Positions 1 to 12,921 of a stretch of 64,000 nt of DNA are shown piece by piece (position 1 is the first letter of the stretch; each line of letters opens with the position of its first letter). The notes below the pieces were generated by a model that saw only the letters and a list, made by a program, of their open reading frames with translations, ran no database searches and was not told the origin of the DNA. Location: assembly GCA_037389465.1 (NCBI GenBank), contig JAZARR010000123.1, positions 248,001 to 312,000 of the forward strand, given 5' to 3'. This stretch comes from Baylisascaris procyonis (taxonomy: Eukaryota; Nematoda; Chromadorea; Rhabditida; Ascarididae). The translations under genes and the position numbers were made by a program.

Positions 1-2471
1 ATTCCCTAAGCGCTAGAGAACGATCATTTCCCCTTTGAACACTTCTCAACTGATATCGTTGACGTATCAACACCGATAAATTAGGTGATTTGATAACAGT
101 TCCCTCAAATAAAGCAGCTTATCGTTACTGAAAAACACCCCATACGATCATAACCAATTATGTGCATATTTTCATATAGGTTTTAGAGATGTTTACTCAC
201 ATATTTTTATGCAGATTCTAAAATTTGCCACTTTAGCATGGGAAATTTAGATGAAAAAAAAAAAGAAATGCATCGAAATAAAGACTGTTATTCGTCATAA
301 GTGACGTGGCGAATTATAAAGAAAATGTGTTACGATAACACAATTTTTCGTTAGATTTTGCCCCATTTCAATTTACTTTACTTCAATGGTTTCTCAGAAA
401 AAAAAACTATCAATGAGGCTACTTGAGAATGATACATAATGACAACAACTCAACAAAAACAATAAAAAAATTTTTTCTCAATCGCTTTTCTTTTCTTATT
501 CACGTAGACAGAAAAGACAGCCAGATAGACGATGAAAAATGTATGCATAAAATCTTAGAAAAGAAAAGAAAGAAAACAGCTCATATAAAATAAAAATAAC
601 TCAAAATTATGTCCTTTATAGAAGTGAAAAAAAAAAGAGGACTGAAGGGAATTTCATTTCACATTACATCATAACAATAAAATTAGAAGCGCCGTTCCAT
701 ATCATATCACTGATTGGCGGAAAAAAATACGAACTGAATTATCGACGAGCAATATGTAGAAATGTCAATTTAAAAAAAAAAAAATATAAATATCAATTCC
801 ATACCACCGCATATTTTTTCAAATTTTAAACACTTTATCGAACTGTTTGATATTTTTGACCATTCATATATCAAATAAAATATAATCGAGTTATTACTTT
901 CGTAAACTTTCGCGTCTATATATTTGAATATTAGAAAATGTTTTTTTTTTTTAAGCTTTAAGAAACGTAAGCATTAGATAGATAGTGATAGTGTATCATG
1001 GCTGAATCAAAATAGATGGAAATTAAAACATCATAAACAAGCAAAGAATATTTGTAAGGTGCAAAATGATACATTAAAAACACAGAGGAAACACCTCAAC
1101 ATTTAGTCCGATTGCAAACAATGAAATACTCACTAAACACGATAGTGGAAAATTGATCGGAATGTGATGACAGCCGCATCTGTCAACAAAGGAACAATGA
1201 TTTCCTAAGAGCAAATTTTATCTCGATTCTAATCTACTCAACTTTACGGTGACTTTTCTAATTTATAGACTTCGGTGGAAATTTGGCTAAATTTTGGACG
1301 TTTCGTTTCGCTTATCAAAATTAAATATGTGATGGATCGAGCGTGTTTGACCATTCGGAAATTAAAGTGGGATTTTTTCCTCACAAATTCTCAACGATTT
1401 GAAAAGTATTTTAAATCTAAAAGTGGACCGACGATGATAAAAGAACAATATAGTTTACAGCTCCGATAGAGTTTCCAAAAAAAAAATGTATTAGCTTGAT
1501 GAACAGTAAGTAAAAATAACCATAAAAATAGACTAGCGATTGCGTGAGCAAAATAAAGGCTATTTTGGCATAAAGTTGTGCCGTTGCTAGATAAGGATTT
1601 CATTTGTCCCCTTATGAACAACAATTTTTACTGAATTGCCACGACATAAAACAACAAAATTTTAATGCAGAATGGGGATGTCATGCTAGCATATAACACA
1701 AATGAGGATGTTAGCAACCATTATCATTGGCCAGTCGCTGAATAATGTTGCAACCGTTTTTTTTTTTTTTTTTTGATTTTGTATAATTTCGTCCACCCTT
1801 CATATAACACATTTCTTTGTTATCTTTTACTGCCTTTGTTCCTCCCCGAAATTTATAGCGCTCCTGTGTGTCAGGTAGCACAAAGAGCCAATACTCATTG
1901 CCTGTATAGTAATCAAGAAGCAGCGAGGAAAACGGATGCAGGAAGGTGATAGAGCTAAGATTGAGGTAAAAGAAGTGGATTGTGCGCCTCTCTTCCCACC
2001 TCCTCCCCTTTCACGGATCGTTAGGAAAATAGCGGGAGGCTCCCCTCCCACTATTCTCCTTCTATGAAAGGGAAAGTAAAAATTCGAACGCGATGAATGC
2101 TAGGAAACAGTTCTTTTAAAGGACAGTTTTATCTCTAGATATGTGGTGATGCCCGTTTCATAATCTCTGACCATGCTAAAGTGCATATGCGCTCATCCAT
2201 GTTTTTCATTTATATGTTTCCTTTCGTAAGAAAGCTTCAATAAAACACTACGAAAAAACACAAAAAACTGCTTGCTTTCATCGGCTTTCCCGATTGGAAT
2301 CTATCATAAACTATGAAACCTACAAATTCTTATATCAGAGCGTAATGGCCTCGACTCTGCTCACACAGACATCCTCTGACATAGTCAAAAACAATAAGAC
2401 AAGGCCTATTCATATACTTCCCTATCTCAATAACCGTCCGGATGTCTCAATTAAAAATCCATCTTGACTGA
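1..2471. other. Non-coding stretch, no gene supported
   Basis: The stretch is A+T-rich with many poly-A and poly-T runs, for example near 945-955 and 1760-1775. Open frames here are 60-77 codons, lack convincing splice partners and look like chance. A G/C-richer patch near 1980-2050 is a polypyrimidine tract that opens a minus-strand frame. I see no RNA gene or mobile element. Confidence 0.6.
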
Positions 2472-2789
2472 ATGTTTATTCTACCTCAAGAGCCCCTCAC
2501 TCATTCAGAAATTGCTTCGCTTATGAAAAGAAAATCTGAAAGCAGCCAACATATAGCGAACTCCTCACCGAACTTCTATACCATAGCTTTGATAGTTCAT
2601 TGGTTCATAAATCCAATCGGGTACACAGGTTTAACTCGATTCACACACATCATCCACGAACAGGATATATTTGCGGCTAACTTTTTGCGGTATTTTGGAT
2701 TACGCATCGTAAACGATGGCAAACGAATCGACAATGACGACAGGCCATCCGGATACGAGTTAAGTAGAATAGCCTTAAGTTTGAAGTAG
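2472..2789 (+). CDS. Unassigned 105-codon ORF
   Basis: The ORF starts at an ATG and ends at TAG. Its codon content is more protein-like than the surroundings, with a mix of charged, aromatic and glycine codons rather than the K/N/F/I bias of chance frames. I do not recognise a domain. It has no signal peptide and no clear membrane segment, and a weakly hydrophobic stretch lies near residues 36-50. No splice-site pair ties it to a neighbour. It could be a single-exon gene, a decayed exon or a chance frame in locally less A+T-rich sequence. The function is unknown. Confidence 0.25.
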   Translation: MFILPQEPLTHSEIASLMKRKSESSQHIANSSPNFYTIALIVHWFINPIGYTGLTRFTHIIHEQDIFAANFLRYFGLRIVNDGKRIDNDDRPSGYELSRIALSLK

Positions 2790-3216
2790 AAACTCAATGA
2801 TATCATTGCTCTTCACAAGCTTTGCGCAATGCACGATTGTTCGCACACAACGCCGCTGCGGATCATCATTCCGGGTAGCTTATTCGGGTAGCTATATTAT
2901 ATTTCCTAGGTCCTTCACAACCTGGCTGAGATTTGCAATGAGGAGGACGAGGGGAAGGGAAGGTGAACGAGAGAGAAGTTGCTAGCAATGGAGGGGGGAG
3001 GGGGGGGGTCGTTAGTGGAACATTTTCGCCCTACCACCAGGAAAGGAGAGGAGAGAGCGAACTTTCATCTCTACGGAACGGCAACGATCAGCAAAATAAT
3101 CTATTCGCAACGTGCATGCAATCGGTATGTGCTGATGTGGCATATGAATTACTTTTTAGATTACTACGAAAGAATATCAGCTTAGTACAGCTTTAGAATG
3201 CGATTGTGAATCACGT

Positions 3217-3648
3217 ATGCACATATTGCCACTGAATTCAACAGTATTTGTCATAGCAATGGCATTCATTTATAAACATGCCACACCGTTGCACTCAATG
3301 TTTTGGGAATCAGTTTACGAAAGAACGCACCTTTCGCATGCGAAAGATACAATTTTCGCATGCGTAATTAGCCAACCTTCACATGCAAAAAAGACGATTT
3401 CCACATGTCAGCGAATGCAATGTGCAAAAAGCACAAAACAATTTCTTCCCAGTAATACCATGAATGTCAGAAGACGTGCGCCATCTCTGCTTTTGTCGAT
3501 GAGTAAAAGCTTTTTACCACCTAAGCATGTGAGAGCAGAAAGAAACCTCTGCTTCAGATGTCGCATTACAATTAAGCGCCCAAGCGAGCCGTGCACATTT
3601 AAGCCGCCCACTACACAGCAACGTCGCACATTTGAAATCGAGTTGTGA
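3217..3648 (+). CDS. Unassigned 143-codon ORF in a G+C-richer island
   Basis: This is the longest ATG-initiated plus-strand ORF in the first 60 kb. It lies in an island (about 3200-3740) that is visibly richer in G+C than its flanks. The C-terminal third is basic and contains scattered Cys, Arg and Pro codons. The minus strand of the same island is also open for 110 codons, so composition alone may explain the length. The word GCATGCG recurs (near 3337 and 3358), which suggests a repeat-derived origin. No domain is recognised, and the function is unknown. Confidence 0.22.
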   Translation: MHILPLNSTVFVIAMAFIYKHATPLHSMFWESVYERTHLSHAKDTIFACVISQPSHAKKTISTCQRMQCAKSTKQFLPSNTMNVRRRAPSLLLSMSKSFLPPKHVRAERNLCFRCRITIKRPSEPCTFKPPTTQQRRTFEIEL

Positions 3649-3740
3649 CTACTTACATATATTGCGCGTGAAAATGCAGATTTCCAACATGGCCAATTGC
3701 GCCTTTTGGCACCAACGTACAAACGAAGGCAAATCCACAA

Positions 3741-5712
3741 CCATGTAAATCCATAAGCCCACTATCCCCAATCCCGAGGACAACGGCGCTAAGGCCACAC
3801 CTGCCGTTGCACGCAGGGAGATATAATACTTTCGTAAACAGGCAGTTTCACTATGAGCAGCTATGTATTGAGTTGTGATAATTCATATGCGCATAACTCA
3901 CCGTGAATGTTTTAATCCATAGCCAAAAACGACGATACGATATTTCCAACAGAAGACAGTTGCGCCGCAATGATCTTTGTACTGCGCAGTGTTGCTTGAA
4001 TCCGCACAGATATAATCTTTCAATAGTAAAGTCACCATATTATTTAAATTAATGAATAAATATAGAAATGATATATCTCAATTTGTAAATATTTCGAATT
4101 TAAATATAAATTACAGAGATAAGGGATATAAGAAAGAACGTAGGAAAAATTATAGATATTGGAATATTTCGGATTAATATTGGAATTAATAAATAAAGGA
4201 ATAATAAATACACATAAATATAATAAGTAAATATAGATATAATCAATGTTTATAGGTACCACTTATTCTAAAAAAAAAGATCCTGAAAGTGGTATGAATA
4301 CCTCGCAAGCGAATGAAAAACCGGATGTGGTGGATCGAACGGTCTTATGATGTGTATACGAAAAGTGAGAATGCGAATAAAAGAGCGACACTGGCATAAT
4401 GCCAGCCGGCTGCATCCAAGATGTCACATCGAATTAATCATTGAATGAAAACTCTCATTTTATGGAATCAATAAAAGTTTCGTGTCACGATGTACGAATC
4501 AATCGTCCAATAATGCATCGTTTTTATTTTTAATATAACGCAGGAAGATTGCATTTATCCGCTCATTCTTTGGAGATCCTTTATGAATGAATGCTGAAAA
4601 AGAAAAAAAAAATTGAGAACAACGATGGCAAGCAAGAAGAAAGAAGAAAAACGATTAAAAGAGTTTTTGATTGACAATTAATATTATCAATATTTAGTCA
4701 TTGTTTGATGTTGTTCTTCATTTAGAATAAATTCACATTTATATTTCTGAATGGAAACATTAAAAAAAAAAAGGAAACTGAACTTCTAGAAAATAGATAA
4801 AAGAGTGCGAGAGTGGCAACGATATTGGCTGCCATGAGAGCAAAAAAAAAAGAACGTTTTTCAGGAAAATGGATAGAGAAACACGACGAAAAAAGATGAA
4901 ATAAGATCGTTTTCTTTCCTTTTTTTTTTTGCTAATTTTTTTCAATAACTAAAAAAAAAATAAAACATTGTAGAGAATCTTCTCTTTCAGGGAAAATTTC
5001 TTCCGCTTCCTATATTATAGATGTGCTACAATTGGGTATATTCTAATTCGACGATAGAAAAATTTCTGTAACAAATTGAGACAAATCCAACGTTGGGAAG
5101 TGAGTGGAAAAGTTGAGTGAAGAAAAAAATTTTTTGAATGGAAATTTTAGAAGACAAAACGTTCAAATTTTTGAAATTCGAAAGTTGTCAAGAGATAAGT
5201 GCTTCCAGCATAAAATCTGAAGAACTTCTTCAAACACATTGCGAGCATAGAAACAACAAATAATATATAAAAACATCGAAAATATATTAAAAATCCTCGA
5301 TTTGCAACGATACAATTGATAATCCTGAGGCGATTTCATTACTTTTCCTTCTATTTGATAGATGGAAGATTGGCTTTGAACCATTGGGAAGGATCTCTCA
5401 TCTCTACATTAAAATACGCCTTAACAGGATAATGCAGGTAGAATTCTCAACAAACACCAAGGATCCACAGGAAACAGTGCCAAGAGAAAGCAAGCACACA
5501 CGATTGACCGCGTACGGCGCGTATGATGCAATAGCGCCGATTCTGATTGGTCGCATATAGTGCACCGAATTCACGTGAAACTCACATGCGCTGAGGATGT
5601 GTTTTTGCTCTACGTCTATGCTATTTACGTGGGCTTTTTCGGGGAGCATATCACGTTATCATCTATCAAAGATCTGTCCTCTTCTATATCGATACATATC
5701 AATATCAATGTC
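3741..5712. other. Non-coding stretch
   Basis: I see no supported gene. A block at about 5455-5665 is less A+T-rich and contains an ATTGGTCG word (inverted CCAAT-like) near 5547. It could be a promoter-like or repeat-derived island, but nothing downstream confirms it. The rest is A+T-rich with short chance ORFs. Confidence 0.5.
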
Positions 5713-5721
5713 AATATATCA

Positions 5722-5792
<71 letters not shown>
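5713..5792. repeat. (TA)n microsatellite
   Basis: About 80 bp of almost pure alternating T-A with one or two interruptions, such as TATACATATA. It creates artefactual Ile-Tyr-rich open frames on the plus strand. Confidence 0.95.
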
Positions 5793-5798
<6 letters not shown>

Positions 5799-7720
5799 AC
5801 AATAATGAGGAACTATTCACCATTAACTTTCATAGAGTAGTGTATTTGTAAAAACAACTTTAGCCGATAAGTTGAAAAGGTTATAAATGATAAGTATAAA
5901 TGATAAGTATTAATGAACGTTGCTTTTGCTTTTAAGAACGTTCTATTGCTGCTTTTATATTAATTTAATTGCAGCTTTCCGAAACTAATGATTGCCATCT
6001 TTGTAATCATTAAAAGCTGATTTCTGTTGAAATTTTCTATGATGGCTTTTTGAGATTTTCATCGCATAAAATATAAAAGCTGTAAATAATAATGGATTAA
6101 ATAAAGGATTTTTTAAGCAACATTTATTTCTTTTATATTTCTATCTTGAGTTGAATGCCATTATAGTCATATATTAAGGTGAATTTCGACAAGTATGCAA
6201 ACCATTGAAAGGATAACAATTAGATTAGTTTGTTTTAAGGTTTATTTAAAGTTCTTAAACGATATTAGCTGGCAGCAATGATCAACATCGTTTCGAATCA
6301 AAAAATCAGCCATCGACGTGTTATTGCACAAGTGTATTTCAGCATTCAATCACAAGTTTTGCATTGCCGCTGCGATAATGTCACCTACGAGTACAAAATT
6401 TTAGACGATGAAGCATCTTGAATCATTTTTTTCTCAACACAAGTGGGAAATAAAATCAGATGAGCTGATACAATATGCTTTTTTCCGAGTTCACTTCTTA
6501 ACAAATGCAAACGATTGGATGTAAAACTTCGTGGACTGCTATACATTCATAAACTGGATGGAGGAGAGAGATATTAGGTGGAGGGTGGAGGGGATGGGGG
6601 CAGACTACGATGGACAGAGAATCTATCGCTTTCAATGTCGACAGGAAGGCAACGATGCCTCTATTCTCTTATTAAATTTCTTCTCATCGGTTCAACTCAT
6701 GCCATCTCTTCTTCGGTTGCCTGCCCTATTCTACTCACTCAGGTGGAGCTCCGCATAGACCAACAAGACGTCCTGTTCTTTCATGGCTTCCCTTTTTTTT
6801 TCAGGAAAGTGACTAAAAATGATTGATGACGTGGAATGTATGAAGATGATTAATGCTAATAGTTAGTCCATAATCGTTTTGTTTGCAGACTGCCGTGCAT
6901 GTAACTGAAACCATTTTTTAGCACACATGTTTACAAATTACTTTAAATGCACCTTTCGATATTAATACTCTCTAGTTCCTCAAAATTTTGCATGATCCTA
7001 GTAACGCATCACATATAGGAAATAATTTCCACCAGAACACAACGCGTATTTACCGCTCATTCAACTCTCTGCTATCTCCAATCGTCCATTTGCGCCGTTT
7101 TTGAGATATGTATAAAAGTGTAGAATGTGATTGGGATGCTGTTGTCACATGTGTAACTTTTCAAACATATCGTCAAATAGAATCAAAATTCGATATCAGT
7201 TGCTCGCTATGTATGTATGCTTTAGCAAACAAAATTTCGCATTTTATTTTTATTTGAGACGATCGTCTTCGTTGCTCGTCTCTTTTATTCTCTTTAAAAT
7301 ATCGTATATAATCTTCATGTAAAATGTTTGAATTTTTAATTTTAAAATATTCATTGATCGTATAGACTGATGCTGTGAGGTTTCCTGAACTGAAAAAAAA
7401 AGGACAGGAATTGAAACGTGAAATGAACGCACACCTATAAGCGGGTGGAAGATGCAAAAGAAAGGGAGAGAGGGAGAGGGAGAGAGAGGATGTAGAAAAA
7501 GAAAAATCATACTATTACTTTTCTTTTAGATTATTTTTTATAATAGATCACTGATCATCTAAAAAAAATTACTTTCAATCACATGGGCATCATATTACTT
7601 TTGAGATGTGATTACCTAGAAATCACCTACAACAGGAAATCGTCTAATGCGAAATATATCCATCAATTAAAATGAAAATATAAATTGAAATGACAAATAA
7701 TAATTAAGTAAAATATTATA
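5793..7720. other. Mostly non-coding; two weak exon-like pieces
   Basis: No gene is firmly supported. A 47-codon ORF with an ATG and a Cys-x-Cys motif runs from 6278 to 6421, just after a TTAG acceptor-like site. A TTTGTTTGCAG acceptor at about 6889 is followed only 12 bases later by GTAACT, which would make a four-codon microexon. A purine tract of GA and GGGAGA repeats lies at about 7460-7495. A G-rich segment at 6560-6600 opens short chance frames. Confidence 0.4.
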
Positions 7721-7731
7721 TTTTAGATTTA
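7721..7731 (+). promoter_or_regulatory. Probable trans-splice (spliced leader) acceptor and start context
   Basis: A TATTTTAG acceptor ends at 7726 and the first ATG of the downstream exon follows five bases later. I see no upstream exon with a compatible phase. In nematodes, an acceptor immediately before the initiator ATG with no outron-side exon is the usual sign of spliced-leader trans-splicing. An ordinary cis-spliced 5' exon far upstream cannot be excluded. Confidence 0.45.
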
Positions 7732-10441
7732 ATGTGTGAAAAAATCGTCGCATCCAATAGAGATCAGTTGGCCGCATCGTCATATTCACTTTCAGAAATA
7801 TCCCTCCAACAAGAAGACGAAAATGATTTCACATTTGAAGGCAATGATTTCGGTTGGTTTTTATTGTTTTTCATAGTGATAATAATTTATTCATAAATGT
7901 TACAATTCATCAACAATATGAAATCATTTCCGAGCATTCATAAAAAATTAATTAAAATAGCGTAGTTCACTTAAAAATATTCGGGTAAAATTATGATTTG
8001 ATTTCGATTGTCATGAGAAAAAAAAAATAGCAAATGGAAAATCTTTTTAAGGTAATCCTAGTGAATCATAAAGTAACATATTGGGTATCTCTGCTATTCA
8101 CTAACTATCTAGGCTAGCAATAATTTGAGCCACTATTTAGTTAGTATCAAGTAACATCACACCCTTAATACTAGCCAAGTAGTGGTTCGAACTTACTGTT
8201 TTGATCCGTTGTGAATTCATCCAGTGAAATTATCATTTTTGCAGAGAAATTTTTTGAAGTCTTCATTAATCATTCATCAAATCAATCAACGTGGCAATGT
8301 TCTTGCTCATCACCTGCTACAGGTAAGAATTATTTTAATCCTGAAATAGTAATTTTAATTCTAAATTTTTGCATATTTTTACTGCAAAACTTTTCGATTT
8401 TTCACCATTTAAGATAGATGAGAAAATACGAACGAATACAAAGAAAAACTCTCTAATATCATTCAATTATTCATTATTATAATAAAATGAACCGTTTTAC
8501 GTGTAAATAATATAAATTTAATTCAAATATTTGCTACAAAACGTACATAAGCATCCACTCGGCCTTAAAAACAAGTGGGTGTTTTCCGTTGCTTAGTACC
8601 ATAAAATGCACAACGGCTGTCCCTAATATGCCCTATTAATGCGTTCTGATTTGAAATGTTTACTTCCGGATGTGAAAGATGCTTGCAGATTCATTTGGAG
8701 TGGCAGATAATGGCAATAGATTCAATATTTTAAACGTCGAAAATGAGGTTTGTTAAAGTATACTTATCGTTTTGAGCAATTTTTGAATATGCATGAATAA
8801 ATAATGGCATAGGCCACAAGTTGTTAGTCTATATGAACATTTATCTGCCTATATATCTAATCGGCCAGTCTAAAAAAATGCTCCTAGAAAATATTATGAG
8901 GAAATCTATTGATGATAAACCTAGGCGAGCTTTTTATTCATTATTGTACCTTGACTATCAAGCTTTGAACGCATTCTATCTAAACATTAATTACGGGATG
9001 GTTTTGTGATAATGAAAACCATCGCATAGGCATTTCCGCAAAAATTGCATATATTTTTAAGTTCTACGGAAAATCTTTGAAGTTCAGTGATCCAACTTCA
9101 AACGAGACAGCGATTTTTGGACAGAAATTCATCAGCAACTCCTCGAGCAGACATGAATAGGGCTAGGGCAGCCAACTATAATTTAAGGCAAGCTAAAATA
9201 CTTTGCAAAAAAACTTTAAGTTGGCTAAAATTGGCTAAGCAGCGATTTGCTCCTCTTTATTGTGACAATGGCCTAGTTGTCCAAAATTCTCGAGCAGCAT
9301 TTTCGCCGATGTCTTCCTACTTGTATTTCACAAATTTCTATTCGAAATTATCCGTTTCGAAATATTTCTATGCAAATCCGCTGAAGTTTTTTAGTGCAAA
9401 TGCATGCAAATTAATTATTTTATGCTCGAACCCTATTTCAAAGTTGCGTTTAATACAACAACCGAAAATAACTCCATTGCATTCTTCGCATGCGAATGTG
9501 AATTGTTAGCATGCGACATAATGATAATTAATTTACTCTTGAAGAATTTTCACAGGCAAATTTAAACCGCTGAGCTTTTTTTCAAAGTTTTCGCTATAAG
9601 CGTGGCAACCATCCATAAATCAATTCGATGATGAAGATTTAAAGAATATTGTTCAATAATCAATTCAATCTCTTTGTTTGCAAGAGTCGACTTTAAATGC
9701 CAATTCACCTTGGGGCATGTGAATTGCAAAAATAATATCAATGGAGTTTTCACTAAACAGGATTTTTACGTTCAACAAAAATTGAAATTTTAAGTCACCT
9801 AATTGAATTACCGCTTGTCATTCGTTCTGACACATCAAAAATCGTCCTTCATCGGGTTCGGAAAAAATGTAAACACAAATTTATGTGCGTGGAAATTTGG
9901 CTGAAGGCTTTTTCCCTTATGGAGCATTTAATTGAAGATTAATTGAAGATCCATCCGAATTTTAACCCTAATGAAGCATTTATAGAACTCTACAGCAAAA
10001 AAGATATGACAAATAAGAACAGACGGTATATGATATAGAAATATTGCGTACGGTCTATTCTTACGGTAGAGAAAGAAATACGGTATAGAAATGAAAAATA
10101 GCAAGAAAATCGATATACACAAATAAAAAATAGATAAACGTAAGCGTTTCTTTAAAAAAAAAAATCATTCGTATAGTTTTACTTTCATATTATTCATGGA
10201 TGTAAGATGTATTTTGTAGGCGTAAACCGAATATTACTCATCTTATTAGCTTATACATTAATCTAAGCTAGTGAATAAGGTGGATATTTCCATATAATAG
10301 CGTTAAATCATTGTGCTTATAAAAATGAATCATTGCAGAATATAGGTGAGGATGAATTTGATTTAACGATTCCACGTTCATCTTCACCACGATATTCGCA
10401 AATTGCCTATTCAAATGAGAGTGCTCTCCAACGTCATCAAA
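7732..10441 (+). CDS. Unrecognised acidic/serine-rich protein, first three exons
   Basis: Three exons join in phase: 7732-7852 (ATG start), 8245-8322 and 10346-10441. Donors are GTTGG, GTAAG and GTTAG. Acceptors are TTTTTGCAG for exon 2 and AATATAG for exon 3. Exon 3 also has a nearer-consensus TTGCAG eight bases upstream, but using it would break the frame left by exon 2. The joined peptide has about 98 residues. Residues 1-40 are Ser/Glu/Asp-rich and unstructured-looking. A short hydrophobic-aromatic piece (EKFFEVFI) and a WQCSCSSP motif follow, then an acidic and Ser-rich segment containing RSSSPRYSQ. No signal peptide or membrane segment is seen. I do not recognise a family. The low-complexity acidic and serine character suggests a regulatory or scaffold protein, which is inference only. 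The last exon ends with one base of a split codon, so the gene continues downstream. Confidence 0.55.
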
Positions 10442-10829
10442 GTTAGTTGTTTACGCTTTTCATTGAGTGGTCATTTTGCGTTCATTGGTCACAAACAGTG
10501 GTCATTTTGGCAACATTTACTGTTGGAAGAATATTACTGTTTTAACAAACAAATTTAAAAACAATCGCATGATATTTTATCATCTTATGCCGTCATAATG
10601 AAGACTGTTTGCGATATTTTTTTGATAGTATAAGGTGTTGAAAAGTTGAGAATAAGATAGTTTCACCTATATTCGATGAGCGTTAGCACTAGCGTCAAAA
10701 AAATTATTGAGAGGATCACTATATAAGAGATGCTCCTCATAGATGCCAATTATCAATCTCCACCTGAACTGTAATATGCAAATTTGAACAATAATCATTC
10801 TGCAATGAAGCCATCTTTACATATGAATC

Positions 10830-11350
10830 TTATGACAGCAGTCCGCTGTTTATCGTCTCGCACATCACAACCCAACAACCGGCTACTATGTTATCCCACT
10901 TTACCTCTTATTTCGTCCCTGAAGCCGCTACCCATCACCTCATAATCTATTATTCTGGCTGAGATCGCTTCATCATATAACCAACCCATCGCTCACTACT
11001 TCCCACCCCATCTAACAGTGGTATGTACCACTTCAAATTCACTGTGTTTGCCTTCGCAACCTACTGCTCAACTCAACGCCAAAACTCACTCTTCAATTCA
11101 CCTCTCGCTCAAACCTTCAATCAATGCCCACCGATTTGTAACTTGTCCCCATAAGTTGCCGGTTATCATTTTGCACTCTCCACCCCATATTCAACCCGCC
11201 CACCACCTAGTATTCCTCCATACAAGCAACTGCCTACCGCCTTAAAGTGCATTCTACAAGCGATCTACAACTCGCATTTTATGACCACATCACCATACAC
11301 TAAATCACAGAATGCCAAGATACCGCGCAGCACACTTCGCACACCAACCA
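10830..11350 (+). other. C-rich, G-poor strand-asymmetric block
   Basis: The plus strand is markedly C- and A-rich and G-poor here, with many CCC, CATC and CCACC words, unlike the flanks. The asymmetry opens several frames, including one of 75 codons starting at 11018, but none has convincing protein character. An acceptor-like TGCAATGAAG near 10811 is followed by an open frame in phase with the exon ending at 10441, so part of the block could be an exon. Origin and function are unknown. Confidence 0.5.
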
Positions 11351-11613
11351 ACCACTCATTAATTGCGGACAGCCGGCATATGGAACATATTCTGGCTATA
11401 AATTCGTAATAAATGCAGCATTACGCTAATATTTCGAAATTTCGGCTTATTAGCATTAGAGTAACTCAACGTTATCGCAAAATTGTTGACAATCTACATA
11501 AAGTAGAGGGCAGATAATCATTGGATTATCAAAGAACGGAGATAATTATAGACCATATCAGTTGGTTATTTCATATCTCAACAATCTCTAATCAATTATC
11601 TTTTTTTTTTCAG

Positions 11614-12921
11614 CGCAAATTTTTCCGATTTGATCGTTTCATAGGTGAGTTAGAATATCAGAAGTATTTACGTGAAACTACTACCAATGAGAAAATAATT
11701 TTTCATAAATTTAATGTAAAAGAATATTAACGTATTGTCTTTTTCCTCAAAAAGCACATCTGCAGTAAGCATTAATTTTACCCCTCTGTTGTTATATAGC
11801 ACTACAATATTCGTATAAGTAGAATTTATCTTATAATGCTTATTGTAATTATTTATCATTGAAAAGATCACATTAAGGACTAATACGTGAGCAAATTCGA
11901 CGCAACGAACAAATCGCTACAATTCTTTCACCGTGGAGAAAGCGACAGGTAATTAAAATATAAAATCAACGCATAACATTTTCAAATATGAGTGCCTTTC
12001 ATGATCTAAGTGAGCAATAACGCGATACTTGCTTGTTAGTAAAAAAAAAGCATTAAAGAACATTTTGTGATTTCACATGAAACTTAATAATCTTCCTTAC
12101 TTCTAAATAAGTCTTCATTCCCTCTAAGAACTAGTTAGTGATATAGTACTGCAGAAACGTGTGAACCTGAAGACGTTTTGATTATAGGTGATTGGGGAGG
12201 AGGGAGAGAGTATTAATCAAGAGGATCCCTAGTCTGCACAATGAAAGTATTCGATCGGAAGTTGGGAGTGCGGAAGGTGACAAAAGGAGTGCAATCAGAA
12301 CTCTATAGTCTGCACAGAAATGGTGAACATAGGCGATGAAAGAGCCAACGTATGTTTAAATCACCATCAACAATTATGTGGATATTAGTCATTTCCTAAT
12401 TGTCATGAATTATTTATTACCTGATGATGAATGGATATATTGGCAATAATATTTAATATTATCTCATAAACCCTATCTATTTCTATCTATTTCCCCTTCA
12501 TATTCCATACATACAGAATTTAATTTATCAATCAAAATTTCAATTTCAAAACCGATCGATCCCAAAATTTCGATTTCATTTTAAATTCAATTTCAAAATA
12601 AAAAATCGTCGTTCAGTTAAGATGAATTTAGCAGCAACTACAGAAACGAAAGACAAAACGATGTTCGATCGTTCGACGCAAATTTTCCCTCACCGCCGCT
12701 CTTGATGTTTCATCTACCAGAAAGCCAACAGGTGGAAGCATTTTATTTATTATTATATCTAAGATGAAAGTTTCTTTACGGGTAATTGCAATTTTCCACT
12801 CAATTGAAAGAACGAAGTCAATTATTAACAATTATCTTATCCCTATACTTATATTAAACACATGCAGCTGAACACCTGGGAAAGCGCACCAAGCAAGCTG
12901 ACGATGCGTACACTTTTATAA
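11614..12921 (+). CDS. Three-exon basic C-terminal segment, gene unrecognised
   Basis: Exon 11614-11644 follows a strong polypyrimidine-CAG acceptor and ends at GTGAGT. Exon 11878-11948 follows a weaker ATTAAG acceptor and ends at GTAATT. A final exon starts at 12868 after ACATGCAG and stops at TAA 12919-12921. The three are phase-consistent and encode about 51 residues, very basic in the middle (IREQIRRNE, WRKRQ). An AATAAA poly(A) signal lies at 13111-13116, about 190 bases after the stop. The first exon starts on a codon boundary, whereas the exon ending at 10441 leaves one base over. Either an intermediate exon is missed or this is a separate gene. In the other open frame the last exon would read on to about 12976. 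No domain is recognised. Confidence 0.42.

Noticed and set aside
5560..5851. Plus-strand ORFs ending in long Ile-Tyr repeats
   Set aside because: The repeats are translated (TA)n microsatellite. The upstream portion has no recognised domain or splice support.
2073..8190. TTCGAAC/TTCGAAT words resembling the tRNA T-loop
   Set aside because: None is flanked by a matching T-stem, anticodon arm and acceptor stem, so no tRNA is called.
9087..9509. 140-codon plus-strand ORF between exons 2 and 3 of the first plus-strand gene
   Set aside because: Its length is notable, but the composition is biased to Asn/Ser/Lys/Tyr. It lies in an intron of a same-strand gene whose flanking exons join without it, and it has no domain or splice support.
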